DNA of 53,346 nt. Source: Tannerellaceae bacterium (GTDB taxonomy: Bacteria > Bacteroidota > Bacteroidia > Bacteroidales > Tannerellaceae). The notes beneath the pieces are model-generated. The model made no database searches and was not told where the DNA came from. It worked only from the letters and a program-made list of their open reading frames with translations. Positions 1-8,607 of this stretch are shown piece by piece (position 1 is the stretch's first letter; each line of letters begins with the position of its first letter). The position numbers and the translations under genes were made by a program. Location of the stretch: assembly GCA_031280435.1 (NCBI GenBank), contig JAITGS010000014.1:1-53346 (forward strand), in the 5' to 3' direction.

Positions 1-119
1 CTGTTGAATGGCTCGCTGACGTCCTGAACCGAATTAACGACTGCAAAATCAACGACCTGCACTTGTTGTTGCCCGGCAAGTGGGAAAAATCATAGAGGTG
101 TACTTCGCCGAATGGTTAC
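1..119 (+). mobile_element. right end of an IS66-like insertion sequence
   Basis: After the transposase stop codon the sequence continues for about 24 bases and reaches GGTTAC at 114-119. Read on the other strand this gives a terminus starting GTAACC, and IS66 elements characteristically end in GTAA. The terminus at 119 is an inference because the left end lies outside the window. It sits 65 bp from the first repeat array. Confidence 0.5.
3..95 (+). CDS. IS66-family transposase, C-terminal fragment (truncated by window edge)
   Basis: Reading frame 3 is open from the window edge to a TAG at 93-95 and encodes about 30 residues beginning VEWLADVLNRIND and ending LLPGKWEKS. This matches the C-terminal segment typical of IS66 TnpC transposases, an xEWLxDVLxRINDxKxxxLxxLLPxxW pattern, as I remember the family. 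Only the tail is in the window, so completeness of the gene cannot be judged. It is too short to appear as a normal ORF call. Confidence 0.7.
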   Translation, partial: VEWLADVLNRINDCKINDLHLLLPGKWEKS

Positions 120-183
120 ACTACACTAAACTCCTGCTACCATAAGGGAAACATTCGTATGCATTGAGGCAGCTTCGGGAGCT

Positions 184-585
184 TTATAGGACATCCCCGC
201 AAAGCTTTTGAGTGTTCCCGAAACCATTTTGGACATCCCCGAAATGCTTTTGAGTGTCCCCGAAACCATTTTGGACATCCCCGAAATGCTTTTGAGTGTT
301 CCCGAAATGCTTTTGAGTGTCCCCGAAATGTTTTTGGGAGCACTCAAAAAGGTTTTGGGAGCACTCAAAATGAAATCGGGGACACTCAAAAGGTCATCGG
401 GAACACTCAAAATCATTTTGGGGACACTCAAAATGAAATCGGGAACACTCAAAATCATTTTGGGGACACTCAAAATGAAATCGGGAGCACTCAAAATCAT
501 TTTGGGGACACTCAAAATGAAATCGGGAGCACTCAAAATCATTTTGGGGACACTCAAAATGAAATCGGGAACCCCCGAAATGCTT
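184..585. repeat. 21-bp bidirectional repeat array 1
   Basis: About 18 units of 21 bp. The left part (184-335) carries the units in one orientation, alternating between TTTTGAGTGTYCCCGAAA and a variant with TTTTGGACATCCCCGAAA. From about 336 to 585 the units are inverted, GGGANCACTCAAAA plus 7 spacer bases, with two spacer types alternating so that a 42-bp super-period appears. The two halves are complementary and could fold into one large imperfect hairpin or cruciform. Because 21 is a multiple of 3, several frames stay open on both strands; these are not credible genes. A related array lies at 28.7 kb. Confidence 0.9.
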
Positions 586-772
586 GTCTACATGTCCGTA
601 AAACCCTCTGGTATTGCGGATATTGTATGGTGAATGTTGTTGTGCCTTGCTGTTGTGGCCAACCGTTATAGCGGTTCTTATGGGCAATCATTGCCTGCGA
701 CGATCGATAGGGTTTCAAGGCGTCGGCCCTGTTGCGCCGGCCTCGTTGCTTTCAATTGAACAAGCTTTTCCA

Positions 773-780
773 TACTTTTG
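773..780 (+). promoter_or_regulatory. putative ffh promoter (-7 element)
   Basis: TACTTTTG fits the Bacteroidota -7 consensus TAnnTTTG, 41 bp before the ffh start codon. A TTG lies upstream at 756-758, somewhat closer than the usual -33 spacing. Confidence 0.5.
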
Positions 781-820
781 CATCCTAATGAATTGTAACA
801 AATAAAATATACATTGAAAC

Positions 821-2152
821 ATGTTTGAGAATTTAAGTGACCGATTAGAGAAATCCTTCAAAATACTGAAGGGTGAAGGCCGCATTACGGAAATCAATAT
901 TGCCGAAACGCTGAAGGATGTTCGCAAGGCTCTTCTCGAGGCCGACGTTCATTACAAGGTGGCCAAGCAGTTCACCGATTCCGTGAAGGAAAAGGCAATC
1001 GGGCAGGACGTAATCAAATCAGTGAAACCGGGGCAATTGATGGTGAAGATAGTTCACGATGAATTGGCCCTTCTTATGGGCGAACGCGCCGTCGATATTA
1101 ATCTGAAAGGGAATCCGGCCGTGATTCTTATGTCGGGGCTGCAGGGTTCGGGTAAGACTACTTTCTCCGGCAAGCTGGCTTATATGTTGAAACATAAGCG
1201 CGGCAAGCAGCCCCTGCTCGTTGCCTGCGACGTTTATCGCCCGGCAGCTATCGAGCAGTTGCGGGTTTTGGGGCAGCAGATAGGTGTGCCTGTTTACGAT
1301 GAATCCGGCAATAATAATCCTGTCCTTATTGCTCAGAACGCCCTGAAGGAAGCTCGGCTCAAGGGATACGACGTTGTAATTGTGGATACGGCCGGGCGCC
1401 TTGCCGTCGACGAGCAGATGATGCGGGAGATTAGTGCCGTTAAGGAGGCTATCCGTCCGCATGAAACCCTTTTCGTTGTCGATTCGATGACCGGGCAGGA
1501 TGCGGTAAACACTTCAAAGGAGTTCAACGACCGGCTGGACTTCGACGGCGTAGTCCTGACCAAGCTCGACGGTGATACGCGAGGGGGAGCGGCCCTCTCG
1601 ATCCGTACGGTGGTGAATAAGCCCATAAAGTTCGTTGGGACGGGTGAGAAGATGGATGCCATCGACGTATTCCACCCCGATAGAATGGCAGATCGCATCC
1701 TTGGCATGGGCGACATCGTAAGCTTCGTGGAGAAGGCGCAGGAACAGTTCTCGGAGGAGGAGGCTATTCGCCTTCAGAAGAAGATTGCAAAGAATCAGTT
1801 CGATTTCAACGATTTTCAGAAGCAGTTGCGACTGATGAAGAAGATGGGAAACATCAAGGACATGGCCTCCATGATTCCGGGCGTAGGCAAGATGATGAAG
1901 AACATGGAGGTGGACGACAGCAACTTCAACCGTATCGACGCCATTATACTCTCCATGACCCCGGCCGAGCGCAGCAATCCGGCGCTGCTCAACACTTCGC
2001 GACGGCATCGTATAGCCGCAGGCAGCGGCACAAGTATCAAGGATGTCAACATGCTTATGAATAGCTTCGAGAATCTGCGCAAAATGATGCGAGGCCTTGT
2101 AAGCGGAGGGACTCCCGATCCCCGGAAGCTGGCCAATTTAAGGAGGCGATAG
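821..2152 (+). CDS. ffh: signal recognition particle protein Ffh
   Basis: 443 residues, normal length for Ffh. This SRP GTPase binds 4.5S RNA and signal sequences of nascent membrane and secreted proteins and hands ribosomes to FtsY at the inner membrane. Visible parts in order are the N-domain helical bundle (1-95), P-loop GLQGSGKT (106-113), DTAGR (189-193), TKLDGD (247-252), and the methionine-rich M domain from about 300, including a segment with [10 protein letters not shown] and the RNA-binding stretch [13 protein letters not shown]. The ATG at 821 follows a TAnnTTTG promoter. The downstream folD start lies one base after the stop, so the two genes are likely co-transcribed. No anomalies seen. 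Confidence 0.97.
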   Translation: MFENLSDRLEKSFKILKGEGRITEINIAETLKDVRKALLEADVHYKVAKQFTDSVKEKAIGQDVIKSVKPGQLMVKIVHDELALLMGERAVDINLKGNPAVILMSGLQGSGKTTFSGKLAYMLKHKRGKQPLLVACDVYRPAAIEQLRVLGQQIGVPVYDESGNNNPVLIAQNALKEARLKGYDVVIVDTAGRLAVDEQMMREISAVKEAIRPHETLFVVDSMTGQDAVNTSKEFNDRLDFDGVVLTKLDGDTRGGAALSIRTVVNKPIKFVGTGEKMDAIDVFHPDRMADRILGMGDIVSFVEKAQEQFSEEEAIRLQKKIAKNQFDFNDFQKQLRLMKKMGNIKDMASMIPGVGKMMKNMEVDDSNFNRIDAIILSMTPAERSNPALLNTSRRHRIAAGSGTSIKDVNMLMNSFENLRKMMRGLVSGGTPDPRKLANLRRR

Positions 2153-2153
2153 C

Positions 2154-3035
2154 ATGCAGCTCATAGATGGAAAGGCTGTGGCCGCTCATATCAAGGCCGA
2201 GATAGCAGCGAACGTACAACAATTAGTACGCGACGGAGGCCGACCGCCATGCCTCGCCGCCGTGCTGGTGGGGCACGACGGAGCAAGCGAAACCTACGTG
2301 GCCGGCAAAGTCCGGACATGCGCCGAACTCGGCTTCCGCTCCAGCCTCATAAGATTCGACAGCAATGTTAGCGAATCGGAGCTGCTCGAATGTATAGACA
2401 GGCTGAACAATGACGGCGGAATCGACGGATTCATCGTACAGCTTCCCCTCCCGAAGCATATCTCCGAGGCCAAAATTCTCGAGGCCATAGACTATCGCAA
2501 GGACGTCGACGGCTTTCATCCCGTTAATATAGGACGGATGGCAGCAGGCCTCCCATGCTTCCTTCCCGCAACGCCCGCCGGAGTTCTTGAGCTCCTCACA
2601 TATTATAATATAGAGACAAGCGGAAAGCATTGCGTCGTGATAGGCCGTAGCCGTATAGTAGGCAAGCCCATAGCCATGCTGATGATGCAAAAGGCCTATC
2701 CCGGCGATTGCACCGTGACCGTTTGCCATAGCCGCTCGAATAATCTGCGCGAAATGTGCCTCAGCGCCGACATCATCATAGTAGCCCTCGGAGTACCTCA
2801 CTTCCTCAAGGACGATATGGTGAAGCCCGGAGCCGTAGTCATAGACGTCGGACTTACGCGCTTGCCGAGTAGCGTCACTGCTACCGGCTACAAACTTGCG
2901 GGCGACGTCGATTTCAGCCGGGTGGCTCCCCTCTGTTCCTATATTACCCCCGTACCGGGAGGGGTGGGGCCAATGACAATCGTTTCACTGATGAAAAACA
3001 CATGGAAGGCAGCCGCCCGAACCATTTATCCCTGA
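2154..3035 (+). CDS. folD: bifunctional methylenetetrahydrofolate dehydrogenase/cyclohydrolase FolD
   Basis: 293 residues, full length. FolD interconverts 5,10-methylene-, 5,10-methenyl- and 10-formyl-tetrahydrofolate in the cytoplasm, feeding purine synthesis and formylation of initiator tRNA (fmt is also in this window, at 50.1-51.1 kb). Seen in the sequence: catalytic Tyr48 and Lys52 in TYVAGK, QLPLP at 96-100, nucleotide-binding GRSRIVGKP at 164-172, and the C-terminal signature [10 protein letters not shown] at 266-275. An AGGAGG-like sequence lies about 10 bases before the ATG, inside the end of ffh. The 3' end overlaps the next gene by 34 bases. Confidence 0.97.
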   Translation: MQLIDGKAVAAHIKAEIAANVQQLVRDGGRPPCLAAVLVGHDGASETYVAGKVRTCAELGFRSSLIRFDSNVSESELLECIDRLNNDGGIDGFIVQLPLPKHISEAKILEAIDYRKDVDGFHPVNIGRMAAGLPCFLPATPAGVLELLTYYNIETSGKHCVVIGRSRIVGKPIAMLMMQKAYPGDCTVTVCHSRSNNLREMCLSADIIIVALGVPHFLKDDMVKPGAVVIDVGLTRLPSSVTATGYKLAGDVDFSRVAPLCSYITPVPGGVGPMTIVSLMKNTWKAAARTIYP

Positions 3036-4207
3036 TCTGCACAAAGGGCGCCATACTGCTGATTACATTCCTGGCCATACGGCTTGCCGGAGCCCAAGAT
3101 ACGGTTACGTTGCTGTTTGCCGGCGACGCTATGCAGCATCAATCGCAATTAGACAACGCTTCCCGCAACGGTGCTTACGACTATTCATCCTATTTCAAGC
3201 ATATACGCAGCGAAATTAGCGCCGCCGACATCGCCGTGGTCAACCTTGAGCTCACACTCGGAGGCCCTCCCTTTCGCGGATACCCCCAATTCTCCGCACC
3301 CGATGCCTTTGCGTCCGCCCTTAAGGAAGCCGGCTTCAATGTCTTCCTCAACGCAAACAATCACATACTCGACCGCGGCAACCGAGGCCTCATCAGAACG
3401 CTCGACGTGCTCGATTCGCTGCTGATAACCCACACCGGAGTTTTTCGGAGCGAAGATGAGCGCCAACTACTGTCCCCGCTGATGTTTGCATGGAACAACG
3501 TACGCTTTGCTATCCTCAATTACACTTACGGCACCAACGGAATCGCCCCGGAGCAGCCCGTCGCGGTCAACTACATAGACCCACGGCAGATTAGAGCCGA
3601 CGTCAGGAAGGCGCGCAGCCTAAACGCCGACATTATCATCGCCAACATACATTGGGGGGATGAGTACAGCCTGCTGCAAAACGTCCGGCAAGACGAGTTG
3701 GCCGACTTTATGATCAATGAAGGCATAGACATAATCATGGGCTCGCATCCACACGTCGTGCAGCCATCAAGAACCATTACCGATTACCGTGGCGACATCA
3801 CAGGCGTAGTAGTCTATTCGCTGGGCAACTTCGTATCCGGAATGACGGCGCCAAATACTTACGGCGGACAGCTCGTCAGGATAAGGGTGGAGAAGGAGCC
3901 CTTCAGGCGGGCCAGGATTAGCTCGGCGGAGTATGCTTTAGTTTACGTGCACAGGGAGCCGGCAGGCGGAAAGGTCGACTTCGTACTGCTGCCTGTATCC
4001 ATGGCCGAACGAAGCGAGGATCCGCAAGCCGGGGCCCCGGCCATAGCCCTCGGACAGGAAGCCTACAAGAGGATGATGCGCTTCACGGACACAGCCCGCG
4101 AGCTTTTCAATCGCTACAATACCGGCTTCGCCGAATACCGGCCCGGAATTTTACGTCGGGATACCGGCTCTACCGTCGATTTTTATGCCCGAATATTTGG
4201 AGATTAA
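3002..4207 (+). CDS. CapA-family (PGA_cap) metallophosphatase-like protein, exported
   Basis: 401 residues with an N-terminal hydrophobic segment (about 15-31) read as a signal peptide ending near AGA. The body is a calcineurin-like CapA/PgsA domain: [11 protein letters not shown] (37-47), [10 protein letters not shown] (117-126), NIHWGDEY (214-221), GSHPHVVQ (246-253) and SLGNFVSG (272-279), which together give the Asp/His/Asn metal-ligand pattern of the family. CapA proteins are linked to poly-gamma-glutamate or capsule handling, but most Bacteroidota copies have no proven substrate, so I assign only the family. The chosen ATG overlaps folD by 34 bases and keeps the signal peptide complete. 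Confidence 0.85.
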   Translation: MEGSRPNHLSLICTKGAILLITFLAIRLAGAQDTVTLLFAGDAMQHQSQLDNASRNGAYDYSSYFKHIRSEISAADIAVVNLELTLGGPPFRGYPQFSAPDAFASALKEAGFNVFLNANNHILDRGNRGLIRTLDVLDSLLITHTGVFRSEDERQLLSPLMFAWNNVRFAILNYTYGTNGIAPEQPVAVNYIDPRQIRADVRKARSLNADIIIANIHWGDEYSLLQNVRQDELADFMINEGIDIIMGSHPHVVQPSRTITDYRGDITGVVVYSLGNFVSGMTAPNTYGGQLVRIRVEKEPFRRARISSAEYALVYVHREPAGGKVDFVLLPVSMAERSEDPQAGAPAIALGQEAYKRMMRFTDTARELFNRYNTGFAEYRPGILRRDTGSTVDFYARIFGD

Positions 4208-4218
4208 AATCATTGTAG

Positions 4219-4226
4219 TATTTTTG
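4219..4226 (+). promoter_or_regulatory. putative tRNA-His promoter (-7 element)
   Basis: TATTTTTG matches TAnnTTTG about 20 bp before the tRNA-His gene. No clear -33 element at ideal spacing. Confidence 0.4.
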
Positions 4227-4246
4227 TCGCCGGAAGAACAAAACAT

Positions 4247-4321
4247 GGTGAACGTAGCTCAGTAGGTTAGAGCATCAGATTGTGGTTCTGAGGGTCGTGG
4301 GTTCGAATCCCATCTTTCACC
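4247..4321 (+). tRNA. tRNA-His (anticodon GTG)
   Basis: A complete cloverleaf can be drawn: acceptor strand GTGAACG, TA at 8-9, D stem GCTC/GAGC, anticodon stem TCAGA/TCTGA with loop TTGTGGT (anticodon GTG, His), variable loop GGGTC, T arm GTGGG-TTCGAAT-CCCAT, acceptor 3' strand CTTTCAC. The extra G at 4247 pairs with C73 at 4321, the hallmark of tRNA-His. The CCA end is not fully encoded. Acceptor pair 6:67 is a C-T mismatch. Confidence 0.95.
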
Positions 4322-4357
4322 CATCCTTTTTTTACTTTCAATGTCTGAAATTTCTCG

Positions 4358-4392
4358 AAGGTCGTTGAGCCGATTAGCTTCAACGACCTTTC
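4358..4392. terminator. hairpin terminator between tRNA-His and the convergent FtsX-like gene
   Basis: AAGGTCGTTGA at 4358-4368 is exactly complementary to TCAACGACCTT at 4380-4390, an 11-bp stem extended by GC pairs in the loop. It is flanked by T-rich and A-rich DNA. It lies between convergent genes and may work in both directions. Confidence 0.6.
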
Positions 4393-4407
4393 TTATTATC
4401 CCCCGAA

Positions 4408-6795
4408 TCAGTTCGACCCTATTGCGGCCACCGGGTTAAGTCGCGCAGCCCGCAGGCACTGCACCAATACCGATACGAAGGCTACGGCCAGAACCGATAT
4501 CCCCGCCAATGCAAAAAGCCACCATTCCAAACTTATCTTTTGTGCAAAGCCGGACAGCCACCTCTCCATAACCAAGTAGGCCGGAGGCGCTCCCAGCAAA
4601 AAAGCGAGGCCAATCCAAACCGTCAGACGCCCGTTTAGCAGCCGGATGATGTCCGCAGGTCCGGCGCCGTGCACCTTTCGGATACCAATCTCCCGCGTCT
4701 TTCGTTTCACCAGGAAAGCCATGATTATTACCAGCCCAAGGTTTGCAACTATGAGGCTAAGGGCCGAAAACAGTCGCACCAGCGCTTCGGCATGCCACTC
4801 GTTGGCATACACGCCGTCGTACACTTCTCCCAGGAAGGAGTAGTCGGCCGGATAGTCCGGAATGATTTCGCCCCACACCCTCTTGAAGGTAGAGAGGCCT
4901 TCCGCAGATCGGTTTGCTGCGAAGCGCACCATAATGCAGTGAAGGAAGAACTTGCGCGACAGCATCACCATAGGAAACGTATCCTCGTAGGTTGTGGCGT
5001 AGGTGAAATCCTCCGTAACGCCCGCCACCACGCCCTTGGCTATGTAGCCCACGATGGTGGGGCCCACTATCCGGAGCTGCTTTCCCACGGCATCTTCGGC
5101 GGAAGCGAAGCCCAGAGCTGCGGCGGCCTTACGGTTTATGACGTACTCCTCCGACAGATCTGCCGGCTCGGCATCATTTTCCATTCGCGCCATCAGCAGA
5201 TTCAGATCGGCCTCATACGTGCGGCTTACGGTAGTGAATCCGTTTCCGGCAATGGGCTCAATGCGGAAAAAAGGCAGGAAACCGTCGCCCACTATCATAA
5301 TCGGCAGCATTACGGCCTCCTCGTCCGCCTGTTCATGGCGCTTGAAGCTCATGGCGTCGCGAACGGCAGTTCCCGGAAGCTGCATTGCAGCCGTGACGGC
5401 CTCAATCTCCGGGTGGCGCAGCAGCTCGGCCCGTAGGAGCTCATATTTTTCCTGGATGACATCAGCCTGCTCCCGCATCACTAAGAGGCCGGGGCTGTCG
5501 GCCCCAACTTGCAGCTTTCGGATGGAGCCTGTCTGCCGGCTGATGCCGAAACTCAGGATTACTATGAACATCACCATAGCGTACTGGGCGATAAGCATGT
5601 ATTTCACCTTCCCCAAAGAGAAATCATTGCCTTCAATCTTACGGTTAAGGAAGAGCGTAGAGCTCATCGCCCCAATTACGGGCCACAGCGACACGCCAAC
5701 TATCGCCACCACCATTCCAAGGCACAAAACGGCCCATTCCTTCGCCGCTATCACCCCAATATCCATGCCGAGCCGGGTCGCCGAAATCGCCGCAAGGCAT
5801 CCCCCGGCCATGACGGAAGCAACGGCCAGCACAGCTCCCAGCCTTGCCTCCAGGCTGATGACATGGCGGGCCGACGCGCCGTTCAATCTCAGAAGGCAGT
5901 AAAAACGGCGATTGCGCGCGAAGATCAATCCCGCATTGAGCCACAGATTGAACATCACTATCAGCAGCAACAGCGCATTGGCCCCCGCCACAAGATAGAT
6001 GTAGGTAATATTTCCGTTTGGCTCCAGCTCCCGCAGCGCGCGGCCCCGCAAATGTATATCGGTGAGGGGCATCAGTTCCGGTTGAGGCTTCCTCGGAGCA
6101 TCGGCGTAGAGCCGCGCGACGGCAGCCGCCAGCTCGGCCCCAGCCTCCTCAAGCCCCGTTCCCCGGTTCAGCATCAGGTAGGTATAGGCATATCCCTCAG
6201 AATCGTTTTCCGCCCGGTAGCCAATCAGGTCGGTATGAAAATGAGCAGCCGCAGGCATATTTTCGTAAACACCGCTGACAAACAAAGTGCGGGCCTCCAG
6301 CTGCCTGCTCGACACCTTGAGCTCGCGCCCCAGGGCCGGCTCCCCGCCGAAAAGCTCCCGTGCCAGGCTTTCGCTTATGGCAACCCTCCCCTCGCGGTCC
6401 GGCGCCGCATCCGTGCCGCCCTCTCTCCACCGCAAATCGAACATGCGGAAAAAGCCGGGCGTAACCAATACCGAATTGTTGATAACTTTCGATTTGTCCT
6501 CATACTCCAGCAGCGCCGTGTTGATGCGCCGCAAAAGCGCAGCCTCCTCCAATGCCGCACAGTCCTCATACAGAGGATTGTTTCTTGCCAGCCCCGCTAT
6601 GCGGCCGTCGAGCTCACTATCCTCGTATCGGAACGAAAGCCGCACGATGCGATCGGCATTTTTGTGATGACGGTCGTAACTCATCTCCTTCCTGAGAAAT
6701 GAAAACGAGATAAGCATCCCCGCCGTAATGACGGCCAGCCCGGTAAAATTTACTATCCTCAATGCGGCCGACTTCCTCAACTGTCTTATCAGCAT
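4408..6795 (-). CDS. FtsX/MacB-type ABC transporter permease
   Basis: 795 residues, the size of the double-FtsX permeases common in Bacteroidales. An N-terminal transmembrane helix (about 15-35) is followed by a MacB-type periplasmic domain, a central group of helices (about 270-430), a second periplasmic domain, and three C-terminal helices ending in RLNPVAAIGSN, the typical closing FtsX motif region. The segment KRKTREIGIRKVHGAGPADI (before the last helices) is the conserved FtsX signature. Family members use ATP hydrolysis by a partner to drive lipoprotein, peptide or antibiotic export, or signalling across the envelope. No ATPase gene is adjacent, so the partner must be elsewhere. Confidence 0.88.
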   Translation of the reverse strand: MLIRQLRKSAALRIVNFTGLAVITAGMLISFSFLRKEMSYDRHHKNADRIVRLSFRYEDSELDGRIAGLARNNPLYEDCAALEEAALLRRINTALLEYEDKSKVINNSVLVTPGFFRMFDLRWREGGTDAAPDREGRVAISESLARELFGGEPALGRELKVSSRQLEARTLFVSGVYENMPAAAHFHTDLIGYRAENDSEGYAYTYLMLNRGTGLEEAGAELAAAVARLYADAPRKPQPELMPLTDIHLRGRALRELEPNGNITYIYLVAGANALLLLIVMFNLWLNAGLIFARNRRFYCLLRLNGASARHVISLEARLGAVLAVASVMAGGCLAAISATRLGMDIGVIAAKEWAVLCLGMVVAIVGVSLWPVIGAMSSTLFLNRKIEGNDFSLGKVKYMLIAQYAMVMFIVILSFGISRQTGSIRKLQVGADSPGLLVMREQADVIQEKYELLRAELLRHPEIEAVTAAMQLPGTAVRDAMSFKRHEQADEEAVMLPIMIVGDGFLPFFRIEPIAGNGFTTVSRTYEADLNLLMARMENDAEPADLSEEYVINRKAAAALGFASAEDAVGKQLRIVGPTIVGYIAKGVVAGVTEDFTYATTYEDTFPMVMLSRKFFLHCIMVRFAANRSAEGLSTFKRVWGEIIPDYPADYSFLGEVYDGVYANEWHAEALVRLFSALSLIVANLGLVIIMAFLVKRKTREIGIRKVHGAGPADIIRLLNGRLTVWIGLAFLLGAPPAYLVMERWLSGFAQKISLEWWLFALAGISVLAVAFVSVLVQCLRAARLNPVAAIGSN

Positions 6796-6900
6796 ATATA
6801 ATAATGTGTATTAGGGTGAATAATGATATGTAAACGACCCGGCCATGCGAATATTGCCCCCTGCGGGCGGTTTTGGCGACGGCGCTATGGGCGCGGGAAG

Positions 6901-6984
6901 GGGTGCGGTGCAATGCCTGATTGTCATTAACGCTCGAAAAGCAGGTGCGGTGCAATGCAGGGATGTCATTAACGCTCGAAAAGC
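6901..6984. repeat. 42-bp tandem duplication
   Basis: Positions 6901-6942 and 6943-6984 are two near-identical 42-bp copies, each containing GGTGCGGTGCAATGC and ending in AACGCTCGAAAAGC. The end of the second copy forms the left tip of the adjoining 155-bp palindrome. Confidence 0.85.
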
Positions 6985-7127
6985 GGGTCATTCCCGCGAA
7001 GGCGGGAAGCTCCGATCGAAAAACGGTTACGATTGTATTAGAGCATATTGATACAAGGGATAATACAATCGTCCCAACTATCGATCGGAGATTCCCGCCT
7101 CCGCGGGAATGACCCATTGTTCGAGCG
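6973..7127. repeat. 155-bp long palindromic element with dRS3-like 20-mers
   Basis: Arms of about 45 bp at 6973-7018 and 7082-7127 are inverted copies with a few mismatches. Inside lies a second perfect 12-bp inverted pair, ACGATTGTATTA (7029-7040) and TAATACAATCGT (7061-7072). The right arm contains ATTCCCGCCTCCGCGGGAAT, an exact fit to the dRS3 pattern ATTCCC-N8-GGGAAT known from Neisseria; the left arm has one mismatch to it. No ORF is present. It resembles a MITE or a large hairpin repeat. It lies between the divergently transcribed FtsX-like and DUF6261-like genes. Confidence 0.85.
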
Positions 7128-7175
7128 CATACCAATTCAGCACATGAATCAGGATGAAAAAAGCTTGTGCAAGGC

Positions 7176-7317
7176 GATTCATATAGTGAATCAATGAAGC
7201 CGGCTTTATTTCATATTAATCCTTATGATGAATCGGCATAGCCGCATATTTTTTATACCGATTCATATAGTGAATTGCTTTCCGCACATATTTGCAGCAT
7301 GGATTCATATACCGAAT
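7176..7317. repeat. three copies of a 16-bp imperfect palindrome GATTCATATAGTGAAT
   Basis: Copies at 7176-7192, 7260-7275 and 7302-7317 (the last reads GATTCATATACCGAAT). Each is a GATTCA...TGAATC-type dyad. They lie 95-236 bp upstream of the promoter of the next gene and could be operator sites, but spacing is irregular and no regulator is known. Confidence 0.6.
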
Positions 7318-7411
7318 AGCTATGAAAATATGTGGGGGGAGATAAATCAGCAGGTGTTTTTGCTTCGCATATATTTTTTTAGAGAAAACACTTGGTGTAT
7401 CGAAAATATAT

Positions 7412-7419
7412 TATCTTTG
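7412..7419 (+). promoter_or_regulatory. putative promoter of the first DUF6261-like gene
   Basis: TATCTTTG is a perfect TAnnTTTG -7 element, 42 bp before the start codon, with a TTG at 7392-7394. Confidence 0.55.
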
Positions 7420-7460
7420 CGGAGAATTATCAATGAGTATTAATAGTAAGAAGATATTTT

Positions 7461-8501
7461 ATGCTGATTAACCAACGTATTTTGGTGCTGATGCGCAGCT
7501 TGCACGACGACGAGCATCTGGGGTTCGGGACAACAATGATCGATGAAATCGGGGCCGATGTGGCATTGCTGCCGGCACTGACGGACAAATGGGAGGCCTA
7601 TAAGGCGGTGGTAAACCGGGAGCAACTGCTGTTCAGCGTGTCGAAGGCATCGGTGGAAACGGGAGATATTCGCGGCTTCGACAAGAGGCGAGACCTTATA
7701 TTCCGCGAAATGCGGCACAGGCTCAAGTTCTATTCGCGCAGTCCGGACGCTTTGGTTGCCAAGGCCGCGGCCGAACTTTTGTTTGTGATGCATCCGTTTG
7801 ACGACACCGCGAACCGTAATTTGTTCGGCGAGACGGCCTACGTCGGCAAGATGCTGGCAAAACTTGATGAAGCCGAACATGCCGAGGCCGTCAATCGCAT
7901 CTACGGCTTCCGCCAGATGATGACGGAGCTGGGCGCAACGAATGAGGCCCTGGCCGAGCGCTACAATCAGCGCCTGCATGCCGTGGAGGAGGCCGACAGC
8001 CTTGGCCGACGCCTCGATGTGCGCCGGGAGGCCGACCGCAGAATTGTGGACATCTTCGATGCCATGAACGCCTTCGATACCGTTAACGAGCTTACCGCCA
8101 AGGACGCCGGACTGCGCGAGCCGCTCCACCGCATAGCGGCATTTGTGCATGCTATGGTGCAGCAGATTGAGCGCAACCTTTCACACCGCCGCAAGCACAA
8201 GCGCAAAAAGGATGATACGTCTTCCGGTGATAATAAAGCCGAAAAGGCCTCCGGCGGAACGCCTTCCGGAGATAATAAAGGCAAGAAGGAATCCGGTGGG
8301 ACGCCTTCCGGCGATAATAAAGGCGGGAAGGGCTCCGGGAGTACGCCTCCCGGTGATAATAAAACCGAGAAGGGCTCCGGGGGAGGTCGTCCCGCCGAAA
8401 CCCTTCCGTCAGCTCAAAAAAATTCCGATTCCACCGCTTCCGCGACGCCGTCCGCGCCTTCCGTTTCAGCCGAGGTTAATGTGAGAACTACTAATAATTA
8501 A
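7461..8501 (+). CDS. DUF6261-like helical protein with repetitive C-terminal tail (copy 1)
   Basis: 346 residues. Residues 1-240 are predicted to be nearly all helical and charged, with the layout I associate with the Bacteroidales family DUF6261: two related four-helix halves, the first with 'fDkrRDlifRemrhrlkfy'-like spacing. The function of that family is unknown. From about residue 248 the protein changes to a low-complexity lysine-rich, then Gly/Ser/Pro tail containing four 14-residue repeats of the SGDNKxxKxSGGTP type (DNA period 42 bp, 8223-8390). The final codons and the TAA stop are formed by the inverted repeat of the ~120-bp element that follows. No signal peptide. A second gene of this type lies at 17.5 kb. 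Confidence 0.7.
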   Translation: MLINQRILVLMRSLHDDEHLGFGTTMIDEIGADVALLPALTDKWEAYKAVVNREQLLFSVSKASVETGDIRGFDKRRDLIFREMRHRLKFYSRSPDALVAKAAAELLFVMHPFDDTANRNLFGETAYVGKMLAKLDEAEHAEAVNRIYGFRQMMTELGATNEALAERYNQRLHAVEEADSLGRRLDVRREADRRIVDIFDAMNAFDTVNELTAKDAGLREPLHRIAAFVHAMVQQIERNLSHRRKHKRKKDDTSSGDNKAEKASGGTPSGDNKGKKESGGTPSGDNKGGKGSGSTPPGDNKTEKGSGGGRPAETLPSAQKNSDSTASATPSAPSVSAEVNVRTTNN

Positions 8502-8603
8502 ATTTTTCCAAGGCTTGTAACGGAGGTGGAAAGCAGGCGCTACTTTAGGTACATGAGCATTTTTTCGCCGGAGTATAATACGGGAAAAGCAAGTAATATA
8601 GCT
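8483..8603. repeat. ~120-bp inverted-repeat element, degenerate copy (overlaps gene 3' end)
   Basis: Aligns along its length with the copies at 17116 and 17363: the left terminus GAGAACTACTAATAATT, then AGGCTTGTAACGGAGG, then TACATGAGCATTTTT. The right terminus is degenerate. It provides the stop codon of the upstream DUF6261-like gene and fills the gap to the convergent CcsBA gene, which ends 5 bp further on. Confidence 0.75.
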
Positions 8604-8607
8604 TACT

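Noticed and set aside
126..687. Open frames of 97-143 codons on both strands encoding heptad-like SVPKMIL/LSVPEML repeats
   Set aside because: They arise because the 21-bp repeat is a multiple of three; conservation follows the DNA motif in both orientations, not one protein.
4669..6702. Plus-strand frames of 255, 282 and 397 codons
   Set aside because: Antisense shadows of the FtsX-like gene; no family features.
7225..7443. 72-codon frame upstream of the DUF6261-like gene
   Set aside because: AT-rich, spans the promoter and repeats, no conserved features.
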